A DNA stretch of 64,000 nucleotides, from positions 1 through 64,000 of the forward strand of contig CAYRZF010000001.1 in NCBI GenBank assembly GCA_964428805.1, given 5' to 3'. This document shows, one piece after another, positions 8,107 through 21,536 of the stretch. The position numbers and the translations under genes were made by a program. The notes below the pieces were generated by a model. That model was not told the origin of the DNA and did no database searches. It saw nothing but the letters and a program-made list of their open reading frames with translations. Within the stretch, counting starts at the first letter, position 1; the number at the start of each line of letters is the position of its first letter. Source of the stretch: CAYRZF01 sp964428805. GTDB taxonomy: Bacteria; Methylomirabilota; Methylomirabilia; Rokubacteriales; CSP1-6.

Positions 8107-8863
8107 CCGCCGCGCCGCTCTCCTGGGTGCGGTGATCCTCCTGGCGGCCGCGTGCGCCACGATCCCCCCGCCCCACGGCCCCATCGCCCCGGAAGCCCAC
8201 CGTCTGATCGATCTCCTCGCTCGTCGATGGGAGCAGTTCGATGACCTCCGGACCCTCGCCGACATCACGATCCGCCGCGACGGGCGCATCCAGCGACTCA
8301 ACGGCGTTCTGCTCCTACAAGCCCCGGCTTCCTTCCGCTTCGAGGCGCTGACCCCCTGGGGGCAGCCGTTCCTCCTCCTGGCGGGCAACGCCGAGACGGT
8401 GACCCTCTACGAGGTGGCGGAAAATCGCGCCCTCGTCGGTCCGGCGTCAGCCCGGACCACCGAGCGATGGCTCGGCTTGGCCCTCGAACCCAACGCGCTG
8501 GTCGGACTCCTGGCCGGCCACGTGCTGCCGATCAAGGACCCGTATGCCGCCGAGCTGATGCCGGCCGATGGCGTGGGCCCCTCGATCAGGCTGACCGGGG
8601 CGGGGGGGATCCAGAGGATCTGGGCGGACCCCGAGACCGGCGTGGTGCGACAGGTCGAGATCGACGGCGGCCGGCCCCTGGCTCGAATCGCCTACTCGGG
8701 TGGTGGGCCCGCGGATCCCCCCTCCGCCTTGACCCTGACCGCTCTCGGCACCCCGCTGATGGTTTCCATCCAGTACCGGCAGGCCAAGTTCGGATCGGGG
8801 CTCTCCCCCGACGTCTTCAGTCTCACCCTTCCAGAACACGCAAAAATCCACCGGTTCCGTTGA
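8081..8863 (+). CDS. LolB/DUF4292-like outer-membrane lipoprotein
   Basis: A 260-residue lipoprotein with a twin-basic start and a lipobox at LLAAACA (Cys near residue 25). The remainder reads as LolB-like half-barrel strands: FDDLRTLADITIRRDGRIQR, then APASFRFEALTPWGQPFLLL, a middle helix region, and a C-terminal VSIQYRQAKFGSGLSPDVFS. LolB receives lipoproteins from LolA and inserts them into the outer membrane. The location directly before ispE matches the classic lolB-ispE order of Proteobacteria and supports the call. The GTG start lies inside the end of the TPR gene. Sequence similarity to LolB proper is weak, so DUF4292-type is an equally fair name. Confidence 0.65.
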   Translation: MNARRSSRSRRAALLGAVILLAAACATIPPPHGPIAPEAHRLIDLLARRWEQFDDLRTLADITIRRDGRIQRLNGVLLLQAPASFRFEALTPWGQPFLLLAGNAETVTLYEVAENRALVGPASARTTERWLGLALEPNALVGLLAGHVLPIKDPYAAELMPADGVGPSIRLTGAGGIQRIWADPETGVVRQVEIDGGRPLARIAYSGGGPADPPSALTLTALGTPLMVSIQYRQAKFGSGLSPDVFSLTLPEHAKIHRFR

Positions 8864-8879
8864 CATCCGCCGACGGGGC

Positions 8880-9794
8880 ATGATAGCGTTTTCTGCCTTG
8901 TCGCGACGGTCGAGCCGGGCCCGGTCGCTCACGCTTCGGACCTCGGCCAAAGTGAATTTGGTGCTCGAGGTCCTGGGGAAACGGGCAGACGGCTATCACG
9001 AGCTCTCCACGGTGCTCCAGGCGGTGGACCTCTTCGACCGACTGGTCCTTGAAGAGGACGAGGCCCTCGCCCTCAGGACCACTGATTCCGAGCTCCCCAC
9101 AGATGACGCCAACCTGGTCGTCAGGGCTGCGCGGTTGCTCCGAGAAGCAGCGGGAGTCAACCGGGGAGCGCGGATCACGCTGGAGAAACGAATTCCGGTG
9201 GCTGCCGGGCTGGGCGGAGGCTCGAGCGACGCGGCGGCCACGCTCTGGGGGCTCAATCGCTTGTGGCGCCTGGGCTGGGGCAGCGAGCGGCTCGCCGGGC
9301 TGGCGGCCGAGCTCGGGACGGACGTCCCGTTTTTCCTCCGGGGGGGCCGCACCCTGGCCAGCGGCCGGGGAGAGCGGCTCAAGCCCCTCCCGGCGAGCCC
9401 CGCGATGTCGCTCGTGCTGGTGAAGCCACACTTCCCGCTCTCAACCCGGGAAGTGTACGCCGCCGTCCCGGCCGGGCTGAGGGACGACGGGTCGCGGACG
9501 AGCAGACTGGTCCGGGCGCTGGCCTCGCGGGATTCGTCGCGCGTGGCCGCGAGCCTGTACAATGTCCTTGAAGCGGTGGTGGAGCCGGCGCATCCCGAAA
9601 TCACCCGGATCAAGCAGGCACTCCTGAGCGCCGGCGCGCTGGGGAGCGTGATGTCGGGGAGCGGGCCCACGGTGCTCGGCCTGGCCCGGTCGCCGGATCA
9701 CGCGCGCCAGCTGAGACGCCGCGTGACGACGGCGTCCTGGTCGGCCTGGGCGGTGAGAACGCTCGCGGCGCCTGCCATCCGCCCGGTGCGATGA
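8880..9794 (+). CDS. ispE: 4-diphosphocytidyl-2-C-methyl-D-erythritol kinase
   Basis: A 304-residue GHMP kinase of the non-mevalonate (MEP) isoprenoid pathway. It phosphorylates the 2-hydroxyl of CDP-ME with ATP. Visible features are the N-terminal AKVNLVLEVLGKRADGYHEL (substrate Lys and Tyr-His), the ATP-binding loop PVAAGLGGGSSDAAA near residue 107, GTDVPFFLRGG with the catalytic Asp, and the C-terminal SVMSGSGPTVLGL. Length is normal. The N-terminus may start a few codons later, since the family usually begins just before the AKVNL strand. It sits between lolB-like and tRNA-Gln/prs, the usual context. Confidence 0.95.
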   Translation: MIAFSALSRRSSRARSLTLRTSAKVNLVLEVLGKRADGYHELSTVLQAVDLFDRLVLEEDEALALRTTDSELPTDDANLVVRAARLLREAAGVNRGARITLEKRIPVAAGLGGGSSDAAATLWGLNRLWRLGWGSERLAGLAAELGTDVPFFLRGGRTLASGRGERLKPLPASPAMSLVLVKPHFPLSTREVYAAVPAGLRDDGSRTSRLVRALASRDSSRVAASLYNVLEAVVEPAHPEITRIKQALLSAGALGSVMSGSGPTVLGLARSPDHARQLRRRVTTASWSAWAVRTLAAPAIRPVR

Positions 9795-9813
9795 TCGGCG
9801 TGTTGGAACCTGG

Positions 9814-9865
9814 CCCCCTCACCTTTTATCTTCTCCCCCGGTGGGGGAGAGGGCAGGGTGAGGGG
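9814..9865. repeat. Dispersed palindromic repeat, copy B
   Basis: CCCCCTCACC, then a CTCCCCC-CGGT-GGGGGAG hairpin and GGGTGAGGGG. It lies after ispE and 11 bases before tRNA-Gln, so it may terminate the upstream operon. Confidence 0.75.
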
Positions 9866-9876
9866 AAATGCTTCGT

Positions 9877-9951
9877 TGGGGCGTGGCCAAGCGGTAAGGC
9901 GCGGGACTTTGGATCCCGTATTCGGGGGTTCGAATCCCTCCGCCCCAACCA
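9877..9951 (+). tRNA. tRNA-Gln (anticodon TTG)
   Basis: A complete cloverleaf. The acceptor stem TGGGGCG pairs with CGCCCCA; the D arm is GGCCAAGCGGTAAGGC-like; the anticodon stem CGGGA/TCCCG encloses the loop CTTTGGA with anticodon TTG; the T arm GGGGGTTCGAATCCCTC follows. Discriminator A is at 9948 and the CCA end is encoded (9949-9951). It lies between ispE and prs, a position for this tRNA that is also found in other bacteria. Confidence 0.97.
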
Positions 9952-9970
9952 CTTCTCTTAAGGAGGCGCC

Positions 9971-10909
9971 ATGGCGTACGAGTTGAAGCTCCTGACCGGC
10001 AACGCCAACCGGCCGCTCGCCGAGGAGATCGCCAAGGACCTCCGCCTGCCGCTGGCCGACGCGGAGGTCTCACGTTTCTCGGATGGCGAGGTCTTCGTTC
10101 AGATCAACGAAAACGTGCGGGGCGCGGACGTGTTCGTGATCCAGCCCACCTGCCCGCCGGTGAACGACAACCTGATGGAGCTTCTCGTCATGATTGACGC
10201 GCTGAAGCGGGCCTCAGCCCGGCGGATCACGGCGGTGCTTCCCTACTACGGCTACGCCCGCCAGGATCGGAAGGTCCAACCGCGCGTCCCGATCACGGCC
10301 AAGCTGGTGGCGGACCTGATCACCGCGGCCGGCTGCCAGCGGTTGCTCGCGCTGGATCTTCACGCGGGCCAGATCCAGGGCTTCTTCGACATCCCGGTGG
10401 ACCACCTCTTCGCCGCTCCGGTGATGATCGATTACCTGGGCAAGAAGGACCTCGTCGACCCGGTGGTGGTGGCCCCCGACGCGGGCGGCGTGGAGCGCGC
10501 CCGGGCCATCGCCAAGCGGATCCGGGCGGGGCTGGCCATCATCGACAAACGGCGGGAGGGGACCAACGTCTCGGTCTTCATGCACCTGATCGGCGACGTC
10601 AAAGGCAAGGACGTCGTCATCATCGACGACATGATCGATACCGGGGGGACGATCCTCCAGGCCGTCGAAGCTCTCAAACGCGAGGGCGCCCGGCGGATCC
10701 TGGCCTGCGGCGTTCACGCCGTTCTCTCGGGCCCCGCGATCGCGCGGATCGAGGGCTCGCCGATCGAGGAGGTCATCGTGACCAACTCGATCCCCCTCGG
10801 CCCGGAAAAGCGCATCAAAAAGATCGCCGTGCTCACCGTGGCCCCGCTTCTTGCCGAAGCCATCCGGCGCATCCACGGCGAAGAATCCGTATCGACGCTC
10901 TTTGTGTAA
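9971..10909 (+). CDS. prs: Ribose-phosphate pyrophosphokinase
   Basis: A 312-residue PRPP synthetase that makes 5-phosphoribosyl diphosphate from ribose 5-phosphate and ATP for nucleotide, histidine and tryptophan synthesis. It begins after an AAGGAGG ribosome site. Family motifs are present: FSDGEVFVQINENVRG, then PYYGYARQDRK with the flexible-loop Arg and Lys, the pyrophosphate loop DLHAGQIQGFFDIPVDHL, and the PRPP-binding stretch VVIIDDMIDTGGTI near residue 215. Length and layout match class I enzymes. It is followed after 25 bases by rplY, the same order as in many Gram-negatives, and the two are probably co-transcribed. Confidence 0.97.
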   Translation: MAYELKLLTGNANRPLAEEIAKDLRLPLADAEVSRFSDGEVFVQINENVRGADVFVIQPTCPPVNDNLMELLVMIDALKRASARRITAVLPYYGYARQDRKVQPRVPITAKLVADLITAAGCQRLLALDLHAGQIQGFFDIPVDHLFAAPVMIDYLGKKDLVDPVVVAPDAGGVERARAIAKRIRAGLAIIDKRREGTNVSVFMHLIGDVKGKDVVIIDDMIDTGGTILQAVEALKREGARRILACGVHAVLSGPAIARIEGSPIEEVIVTNSIPLGPEKRIKKIAVLTVAPLLAEAIRRIHGEESVSTLFV

Positions 10910-10934
10910 TCCTCAAGAGGGAGGCGTTCAAGTC

Positions 10935-11645
10935 ATGGAGTTCCGCGAGCTGACGATCAAACGGCGAGAGGCCACGGGCAAGGAGATCGCCAAGCGTCTC
11001 CGCCGCCAGGGCCTGGTCCCCGCGGTGCTGTACGGCGGGAGCGCGCCCCAAGCGCTGACGCTCAACGCCCTGGACGTGATCAAGGTAATCCAGGGACGCG
11101 AGGGGAGCACCACCTTGCTGAACCTGAAATTCGAGAACGGCGGCGGGGGCACCCGCACCGCCATCATCCGCGACATGCAGTTCGACCCGGTCACCGATAA
11201 GCTCATCCACGTGGACTTCCAAGAGGTCTCCATGGACCGGGCCATCACCGTGGGCGTGCCGGTCTACGCGCAGGGAGAGGCCCAGGGCGTGAGGGATCAG
11301 GGCGGGATCCTCGAGATGATCCTGCGCGAGGTGCAGGTCTCCTGCCTGCCCCGGCTGATTCCCGAAAAGATCACCGTGGATGTCTCCGGCCTCAAGATCG
11401 GCGACGTGCTGACGGTCGCCATGCTCGCGCCGCCCGAAGGCGTCCGGATCCTGAACGACCCCGGCCAGGCCGTGGTCACCGTGTCGCCACCCATGGCTGA
11501 AGAGGTGGCCGCGCCCGCAGCGGCCGTGGAGGCGGCGCCCGCCGAACCCGAAGTGCTCACCGAGCGCCGGCCCAAGCCCGAAGAGGTCGAAGAGCCGGAA
11601 GCCAAGAAGGAACCAAAGAAGGAAGCGAAGGAAGCGAAGAAGTAG
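10935..11645 (+). CDS. rplY: Large ribosomal subunit protein bL25, long (CTC) form
   Basis: A 236-residue bL25 of the CTC type, which binds 5S rRNA. The ATG at 10935 follows an AGGGAGG ribosome site and starts directly at the conserved MEFRELTIKRREATGK strand, so longer upstream frames are discarded. The N-terminal RNA-binding domain (GLVPAVLYGG, QFDPVTDKLIHVDFQEV) is followed by the CTC beta domain and a low-complexity acidic, then lysine-rich tail (PKPEEVEEPEAKKEPKKEAK). Located between prs and pth as in many genomes. Confidence 0.95.
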   Translation: MEFRELTIKRREATGKEIAKRLRRQGLVPAVLYGGSAPQALTLNALDVIKVIQGREGSTTLLNLKFENGGGGTRTAIIRDMQFDPVTDKLIHVDFQEVSMDRAITVGVPVYAQGEAQGVRDQGGILEMILREVQVSCLPRLIPEKITVDVSGLKIGDVLTVAMLAPPEGVRILNDPGQAVVTVSPPMAEEVAAPAAAVEAAPAEPEVLTERRPKPEEVEEPEAKKEPKKEAKEAKK

Positions 11646-11660
11646 TCGAGGTCACGCCGC

Positions 11661-12197
11661 GTGGCGCAGGCGGTGGTGGGGCTCGGCAATCCAGGCCCGG
11701 AGTACCGGGGGACCCGCCACAACGTGGGCCAGCGCGTGGTGGACCACCTGGCCAAGACGCTCAGAAAACGCTGGAGCCGGGAAGGGCCGAGCCAGGTGGT
11801 GAAAGGACAGTGGCGCGGCGAGACCCTCTATCTGATCAGGCCCGGCTCTTACATGAACGTGACCGGCCCCACCGTCCTGCGGCTCTGCCGGCGCCTGGAG
11901 CTCGACCCCGCCGATCTGATCCTGGTCTACGACGACATTGACCTCCCGCTCGGCAAAGTCCGCGTTCGGATGAAGGGGAGCCACGGCGGTCACAAAGGCG
12001 TGCGCTCTCTGATCGAGACCCTCGGCACCGACCAGCTCCGGCGCGTCAAGGTGGGCATCGGCCGCCCGGACGCGAAAGAGGAGGTGGTCAACCACGTCCT
12101 CTCAGGTTTTCTCCCGGACGAGCTGGCGCTGATCGAGACGGCCTGCGCCGAGGCCGCCCAGCACGTGCTCACGCTGATCGAAGGTCGAACCCCGTAG
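11661..12197 (+). CDS. pth: Peptidyl-tRNA hydrolase
   Basis: A 178-residue enzyme that releases peptides from dropped-off peptidyl-tRNA. It starts with GTG at 11661. The signature [19 protein letters not shown] gives the conserved Asn and the catalytic His near residue 22; the central YMNVTGPTV and the [20 protein letters not shown] block (catalytic Asp and His) follow, then [16 protein letters not shown]. Normal length. It sits in the prs-rplY-pth order. In many bacteria ychF comes directly next; here hppA is placed between them. Confidence 0.96.
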   Translation: MAQAVVGLGNPGPEYRGTRHNVGQRVVDHLAKTLRKRWSREGPSQVVKGQWRGETLYLIRPGSYMNVTGPTVLRLCRRLELDPADLILVYDDIDLPLGKVRVRMKGSHGGHKGVRSLIETLGTDQLRRVKVGIGRPDAKEEVVNHVLSGFLPDELALIETACAEAAQHVLTLIEGRTP

Positions 12198-12216
12198 GCT
12201 TCAGAGGAGAGCAACC

Positions 12217-14172
<1,956 letters not shown>

Positions 14173-14178
14173 GAGCCG

Positions 14179-15264
14179 TTGGGCTTCACCTGCGGACTGG
14201 TCGGCCTCCCCAACGCGGGGAAATCCACGCTCTTCACCGCCCTGACGGGCACCGCCACGCTCATCGCCCCCTATCCCTTTTCGACGCTGGAACCACGCAA
14301 GGGCGTCGTCTCGGTGCCGGACGATCACTTCAACCGGCTCGCCGCCGCCCTCCGGCCGGCCAAGGTCACCCCCGCCCACCTGGAGGTCGTGGACCTCGCC
14401 GGCCTGGTCGAAGGCGCGAGCCGCGGCGAGGGACTCGGCAATCAGTTCCTCTCCCACATGCGGGCCGTGGACGCCCTGGTCCACGTGGTCCGCTGCTTCC
14501 GGTCGGGCGACGTTCCCCACGCCGGCGGCGAGCCCGATCCCGGACGCGACACCGGCGTCGTCAACACCGAGCTGCTCCTGGCCGACCTCGAGGTCGTCGA
14601 GCGCCGGCTGGACAAAATTAAGCGCGCCGCCCGCGCCGACGCGAAGACGACGCGCGGGGAGCTGGCTCTCCTGGAACGCTGGCGAGACCTCTTGGGGCGG
14701 GCCACTCCCATCCGGAAGGTAGAAACCGCTCCGGCCGACGTCCCGCTGATCCGGGAGCTGGGGCTCTTGACGGGAAAGCCGATGTGCTACGTCGCCAACG
14801 TGGATCGCGCCGATCCGGGGAGCCTGGCCCTGGCCGAGCGGCTCGCCGCGATCTCCGAGGGCGCGCCCGTGGTGGCGGTGGACGGAAAGCTCGAGGCCGA
14901 CCTGGCCCAGCTCCCTCCCGCGGAGGCGCGGCAGTTCCGCGCCGAGCTGGGCCTGGAGGAATCCGCCCTCGTCCGATTGATCCGGGTCGGCTACCGCCTC
15001 CTGGGGTTGATCACGTTCTACACGGTCGTGGGCGACGAGCTGAGAGCCTGGAGCCTCCCCGATGGGGCCACGGCGATAGAGGCGGCGGGGAAGATCCACA
15101 GCGACATGGCCCGGGGGTTCATCCGCGCCGAGGTGGTAAGCGTGGAAGCCTTCCTGGCCGCGCCGGTCTGGGCGCAGCTCCGCGAGCGCGGGGCGCTGCG
15201 CCTCGAGGGGCGGGACTACCGGGTGAGAGACGGCGAGATCCTGACGATCCGCTTCGCGGTTTAA
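14179..15264 (+). CDS. ychF: Redox-regulated ATPase YchF
   Basis: A 361-residue Obg-family P-loop protein that binds ribosomes and prefers ATP. It has G1 [11 protein letters not shown] near residue 8, G3 [20 protein letters not shown], the coiled-coil [20 protein letters not shown], a G4 position reading YVANVD (the family's NxxE-type change, with VNVD in place of NKxD), and a C-terminal TGS domain ([17 protein letters not shown], then [16 protein letters not shown]). The start is TTG at 14179, six bases after the hppA stop, and a better start is not visible. Length is normal. Confidence 0.94.
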   Translation: MGFTCGLVGLPNAGKSTLFTALTGTATLIAPYPFSTLEPRKGVVSVPDDHFNRLAAALRPAKVTPAHLEVVDLAGLVEGASRGEGLGNQFLSHMRAVDALVHVVRCFRSGDVPHAGGEPDPGRDTGVVNTELLLADLEVVERRLDKIKRAARADAKTTRGELALLERWRDLLGRATPIRKVETAPADVPLIRELGLLTGKPMCYVANVDRADPGSLALAERLAAISEGAPVVAVDGKLEADLAQLPPAEARQFRAELGLEESALVRLIRVGYRLLGLITFYTVVGDELRAWSLPDGATAIEAAGKIHSDMARGFIRAEVVSVEAFLAAPVWAQLRERGALRLEGRDYRVRDGEILTIRFAV

Positions 15265-15275
15265 CTCGCAAGTCT

Positions 15276-15304
15276 TTGACAGCATGGGGGTCGCGTGGTA
15301 TACA
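15276..15304 (+). promoter_or_regulatory. Strong sigma-70 promoter of the rpsU-mutS2-dnaG-rpoD operon
   Basis: TTGACA (15276-15281), a 17-base spacer, then TATACA (15299-15304). This is the best promoter match in the window and lies 51 bases before the rpsU start. Confidence 0.85.
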
Positions 15305-15355
15305 GTTAACGTTTATCCACCGGCCGGGTCCGGTCCAGCGGAAGGGGGGAAGTGC

Positions 15356-15550
15356 GTGACCAAGGTCATCGTCGAGCCCGACGAGTCCTTCGAGAGCGCG
15401 CTGAAGCGGATCAAGAAGCAGTGCGAGAAGTCAGGGCTCCTCTCCGAATTCAAAAAGCGCCAGCATTACGAAAAGCCCAGCGCCAAGCGGAAGCGGAACG
15501 CGCTGGCGGCCCGGAAGAAGACGAAGCGGCGCGAGCGCGTTTTCGATTAA
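15356..15550 (+). CDS. rpsU: Small ribosomal subunit protein bS21
   Basis: A 64-residue basic protein, bS21, involved in initiation on the 30S subunit. The GTG at 15356 is chosen because it follows an AAGGGGGGAAG ribosome site and begins the conserved [20 protein letters not shown]; the upstream in-frame ATG at 15284 lies inside the promoter and is rejected. The C-terminus is Lys/Arg-rich ([20 protein letters not shown]). As the first gene before mutS2-dnaG-rpoD it recreates the macromolecular-synthesis operon of E. coli (rpsU-dnaG-rpoD). Confidence 0.93.
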   Translation: MTKVIVEPDESFESALKRIKKQCEKSGLLSEFKKRQHYEKPSAKRKRNALAARKKTKRRERVFD

Positions 15551-15617
15551 CGGTCATCCCCCAGACTTGATCGCCGCCGGTTCTGGAGGCGAGGCCGGAA
15601 CCGCGAAGGGCGAGGAC

Positions 15618-17813
15618 ATGGACCGAGGCCGTCTCTGGGGCAGGGGCGTCGAGTGGGACGAAGTGCGAGCGCTCCTGGCCCGTGAGGCCGACACGCCGAT
15701 GGGGCAGGAGCGGGCACTCTGCCTCGAACCCCGGACCGATCCCGATGCTGTCCGCCGTCTGCTCGCCGAAACCCGCGAAGGGCGCCAGGCGCTGGCGGCA
15801 GCGGGGCCACCGCCCTGGGGGACGGTCCCCGATGTGAGGCCGAGCCTCGAACGAGTCGCGACCGAGGGGGCGCTCCTGGAAGGCGCAGAGCTCGTCGCCC
15901 TGGTCCCGTTGATCGAGGCCGGCAGCCGGCTCCGGGCCTACGGGCGGAGCGTGGTGTCGGCGGCCTCCGGGCTCGCGGCCATGTTCTCCCGCCTTCCAAG
16001 CCTCACCCCGCTTCAGGAGCTCCTGAGCCGGTCCCTCACGCCCGAAGGCGCGCTCACCGACGAGGCGAGCCCCCGCCTCCGGCTGATCCGGAGAAAAATC
16101 CGGGAGCAGCGGAGGGAGATCGTCAAGGTCCTCGAGGTCCTCTTCCAGGGCCAGGGCGCCGAGAGCATTTTCCAGGATCGCTACGTCACCATCCGCCACG
16201 GCCGCTACGTCGTGCCCGTCCGGGTCGAGGCCCTGGCGCGCGTTCGAGGGATCGTGCACGACCGTTCGCAGAGCGGCGCGACGCTGTTCGTTGAGCCCGA
16301 ACGGGTCCTGGAGCTGAACAACGACCTGGTGCAAGCAGTTCGGGAGGAAGAAGCGGAGTCCATGAGGATCCTCCAGGCGCTGACGGACGAGGTCCGCGGC
16401 GCCCTCCCCGAGCTGGAATCACTCGTGGAAGGGATCGGGGAAGCTGACCTGGTGTTCGCGCGGGCCGAGCTGGCGGAGCGCATGGGCGCCACCGAGCCCG
16501 AAATCGACCGCGGTCGCACGGTGGCGCTCTCCGAGGCGCGGCACCCCCTCCTCCTGGCTCAGAGCTGGCAGGAGCCCGAACGCCCCGTGGTCCCCGTGGA
16601 CCTGTATCTGGACGCTGAACGACCGCTCCTCGTCGTCACAGGCCCCAACGCGGGGGGAAAGACCGTGGCGCTCAAGAGCCTCGGCCTCCTCACGCTGATG
16701 GCCCAGGCCGGCTGCCACCTGCCGGTCAAGGAGGGAAGCCGGCTGCCCGTGGTCTCGCGGCTCTTCGCCGTGATCGGAGACGACCAGAGCGTGGCGGAAA
16801 ACCTATCCACCTTTTCGGCGTTCGTGAAACAGGTGCGGGAGATCCTGGACGACGTGGACGGCCGCTCCCTCGTGCTCCTCGACGAGCTCGGCGCCGGCAC
16901 CGACCCCGACGAGGGGGCGGCGCTGGCCCAGGCGATCCTGGAAGATCTCCAGACGCGCGGCGCCCTCGTCATGGCCACGACGCACCTCGAGCCGCTCAAG
17001 GCCTTTGCGAGCACCCACGCGGGAGCCCGCAACGCCTCAGTCGAGTTCGATGGAGAGCGGCTGGCTCCCACCTTCCGCCTCCTCTATGATCGCCCCGGCC
17101 AGAGCTACGCCCTCACCATCGCGGCGCGCCTGGGACTCCCGGCGCACGTGATCGACCGGGCCCACTCGCATCGGTCCACCCAGGCGCGGAATCTCCAGGA
17201 ATTGCTGGCGCGCCTCGACGAGCAGGCACGCGTGAGCACTGACAAGGCCGCCGAGGCTGAGCAGAGCCAGATCCAGGCCGCCACGCTCCTTGCCCGGGCC
17301 CAGCGCGAACTCGAGGCCGCCCAGGCCAAGGCCAAGGAGATGCTCGCCAAGGCGAAGGCTGAGGCTCAGACGCTCCTCACCGAGATCCGACGGAAAGTTT
17401 CCGAGGAGTGGGAGCGGCTGAGGTCCGAGGAACGCTCGAAGCAATCGCTGGACGCCACGCGAAGGCGCCTCGCCGAGGTGTCGCCTCCCCTCACGGCGCC
17501 CCCCCGGCCCGTGGCGCTGGCCCCCTCGTGGCGGCAGAGCGTCCGGGTGCCGGAAAAGCCCGAGGTGCCGGAGGAGCTGATGCTCCTCGGCAAGACCACC
17601 GACGAGGGGCGGGACCTGGTGGAAAAGTATCTCGACAACGCCTTCCTGGCCGGACGCCAATCGGTTCGCCTGGTCCATGGGAAAGGCACCGGGACCCTCC
17701 GAAAGGCGATCCACGAACTCTTGGCCGTCCACCCGCTCGTTGAGAGCTTCCGCCCCGGAGCGCCCCACGAAGGCGGAGGCGGGGCGACCGTGGCGGAACT
17801 GAAGGTCGAGTGA
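15618..17813 (+). CDS. mutS2: Endonuclease MutS2
   Basis: A 731-residue MutS2 homologue. The ATG at 15618 begins the usual MutS2 N-terminus and is preferred to a TTG at 15567. A MutS core and clamp (residues 1-300) is followed by the ATPase domain with Walker A VVTGPNAGGKTVALKSLG, the STFSAFVKQVREIL motif, and Walker B LVLLDELGAGTDPDEG. Then come a long Ala/Lys-rich coiled coil and a short C-terminal Smr nuclease-like domain ending in LVHGKGTGTLRKAIHELL. MutS2 proteins act in recombination control or in rescue of stalled ribosomes. The stop overlaps the dnaG start as TGATG, so it is part of the MMS operon, an uncommon insertion between rpsU and dnaG. Confidence 0.94.
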   Translation: MDRGRLWGRGVEWDEVRALLAREADTPMGQERALCLEPRTDPDAVRRLLAETREGRQALAAAGPPPWGTVPDVRPSLERVATEGALLEGAELVALVPLIEAGSRLRAYGRSVVSAASGLAAMFSRLPSLTPLQELLSRSLTPEGALTDEASPRLRLIRRKIREQRREIVKVLEVLFQGQGAESIFQDRYVTIRHGRYVVPVRVEALARVRGIVHDRSQSGATLFVEPERVLELNNDLVQAVREEEAESMRILQALTDEVRGALPELESLVEGIGEADLVFARAELAERMGATEPEIDRGRTVALSEARHPLLLAQSWQEPERPVVPVDLYLDAERPLLVVTGPNAGGKTVALKSLGLLTLMAQAGCHLPVKEGSRLPVVSRLFAVIGDDQSVAENLSTFSAFVKQVREILDDVDGRSLVLLDELGAGTDPDEGAALAQAILEDLQTRGALVMATTHLEPLKAFASTHAGARNASVEFDGERLAPTFRLLYDRPGQSYALTIAARLGLPAHVIDRAHSHRSTQARNLQELLARLDEQARVSTDKAAEAEQSQIQAATLLARAQRELEAAQAKAKEMLAKAKAEAQTLLTEIRRKVSEEWERLRSEERSKQSLDATRRRLAEVSPPLTAPPRPVALAPSWRQSVRVPEKPEVPEELMLLGKTTDEGRDLVEKYLDNAFLAGRQSVRLVHGKGTGTLRKAIHELLAVHPLVESFRPGAPHEGGGGATVAELKVE

Positions 17814-19655
17814 TGGCGGGAGGTTTCTCCCCTCAACTCCTCGAAGAGATCCGGTCCCGGGTGGATCTCGTGGACCTGGTGGGCCAGTTCGTGAACCTCA
17901 AACGCGCGGGGGAGAACTGGAAGGCCCTCTGTCCCTTCCACGCCGAGAAGACCCCCTCCTTCATGGTCAACCCGAAGAAGGGCATCTTCCACTGTTTCGG
18001 GTGCGGCGTCGGCGGCGACGCCTTCGGCTTCCTGATGCGCCAGGATCGTCTCGCGTTTCCCGAGGCGGTGCGCGCCCTGGCCGAGCGCGCGGGCGTGGCC
18101 TTGCCGGCGGAGCGGAGATCGGACGCCGACGGCCAGCGGGAGACGCTCCTCAAGACCATGGCCCTCGCCGCCGAGTTCTACCAGGACGCGCTCTGGAATC
18201 GCCCCGAGGGGGAAGGGGCGCGCCGCTACCTGGAGAAGCGGGGCATCGCGGGGGAGATGGCGCGCAGGTTCGCGCTCGGCTACGCCCCCGAGGGATGGGA
18301 CCACCTCCTCGCGTTCATGAAGGGGCGCGCCATCTCGGAGGAGCAGCTGGTCCAGGTCGGCCTGGTCCTCCCCCGACAGGCCGGGTCGGGGTTTTACGAT
18401 CGCTTCCGCGGCAGGCTGCTCTTCCCCATCCGGGACATCCAGGGCCGCGTCGTCGCCTTCGGCGGGCGGGCCATGGGAACCGAAGAGCCGAAGTACCTGA
18501 ACTCGCCCGAGACCCCGCTCTACGTCAAGGGCCAGACCCTCTACGCTCTCGACCTCGCGAAGCCCCAGATCCGCGAGAAGAACCGCGCCCTCATTGTCGA
18601 GGGGTACGTGGACTGCCTCATGGCCCACCAGCACGGATTCACCGAGGCGGTGGCGGCCCTCGGCACCGCGTTCACCCCGGCCCAGCTCGCCCTCCTCCGG
18701 CGCCTGTGCGACGAGGTCATCACGTTCTTCGACGCCGATGCGGCGGGCCAGAAGGCGACCCAGCGGGCCGAAGAGCTGCTCGAGCCCGCGGGGGAAGGGC
18801 TCGCCTGGGCCCTCAACCGGACCGGCTCGTTCCGGGACGCCGCGGGCCTCCGCCTCAAGGTGGCGCTCCTCCCTGCGGGCCATGACCCCGACACCTTCCT
18901 CCGAAGCGACGGCGCCCAGGCGTTCGCCGAGCGTATCGACGCGGCGCGAAGCCTCCTGGCCTACGCCGTGGACGCAGCGCTGGCCGAGGAGAACGCCGCC
19001 TCCACGCGCGGCCGCGCCACCGCCTTCGCGCGGGTGGCGCTGATTCTCTCCAAGGTCACCAGCGCCGCGGAAGCGACCGAGCTCGCGCGCGCGGCGGCGC
19101 TCAGGCTCGGCGTGGATCCGACCCAGCTCTGGATCGAGGCCCAGCGGCTCCAGGGCGCGTTGCTCAAGCCGGCTCACCCCTCCCAGGCGTCGGGCTCCCC
19201 CTCCCCGACCGTCCCCGCCGTCGAGCGGGATTTGCTCGCGCTCCTGGTCCAGAACGCCGACGCGCGCGCGGCGCTCCTGCCCGTCCTCGACGAAGAGGAC
19301 CTCACGCACCCGGCATTCCGCGCGATCCTGGCGGCCATGAAGACCGTGCCGGCGGAGTCGCCGGAGGTCCTGATGTCGCATCTGCCCGGGGAGGCAGAGC
19401 GCGGGCTCCTGGCCGCGCTCCTGGTCGAGGAGCGCGTCTGGCCCGAGCCGGGCCCGCTGATCGCCGAATACCTGAAGCGGTCCGAGATCCGGCGCCGGAC
19501 ACGGGAGATCCGACTGGTGACCCAGGACATCGCCCAGGCCCAGGCCGCCGGAGATCCGGCCCTGCCCCGGCTGGAGGCCCAGCTCCGCGACTTGCAGCGC
19601 CAGGCGCAGGAGCTGCGCGAGCTCGCCACGACCGAATCAAGGAGGAGCATGACGG

Positions 19656-19663
<8 letters not shown>
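17813..19663 (+). CDS. dnaG: DNA primase DnaG
   Basis: A 616-residue primase that makes RNA primers at the fork. The N-terminal CHC2 zinc finger is complete (Cys40, His43, Cys61, Cys64 in CPFH and CFGCG). The catalytic core and TOPRIM domain follow: [15 protein letters not shown] (Glu), GTAFTPAQ, and [13 protein letters not shown] (Asp-x-Asp). The C-terminal helicase-binding domain is present from about residue 460 ([20 protein letters not shown]). The ATG at 17813 is used; a GTG one codon earlier is possible. It overlaps both mutS2 and rpoD. Confidence 0.95.
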
Positions 19664-21449
<1,786 letters not shown>

Positions 21450-21470
21450 CGACCCAGCGCATATGCGCGC

Positions 21471-21505
21471 GGCGGATGGGCCTCGCGGTCTGTCCGCCGT
21501 TTTTG
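21471..21505 (+). terminator. Rho-independent terminator after rpoD
   Basis: A 12-pair stem (GGCGGATGGGCC with GGTCTGTCCGCC, including three G-T pairs) closes a TCGC tetraloop and is followed by GTTTTTG. Confidence 0.9.
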
Positions 21506-21536
21506 TTTCGGCAGACGCTGGTATATGATGGCCCGT

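Noticed and set aside
15305..15355. Riboswitch or leader-peptide structure before rpsU
   Set aside because: The 51-base leader has only a small GGCCGGG/CCGG hairpin and no recognisable riboswitch core.
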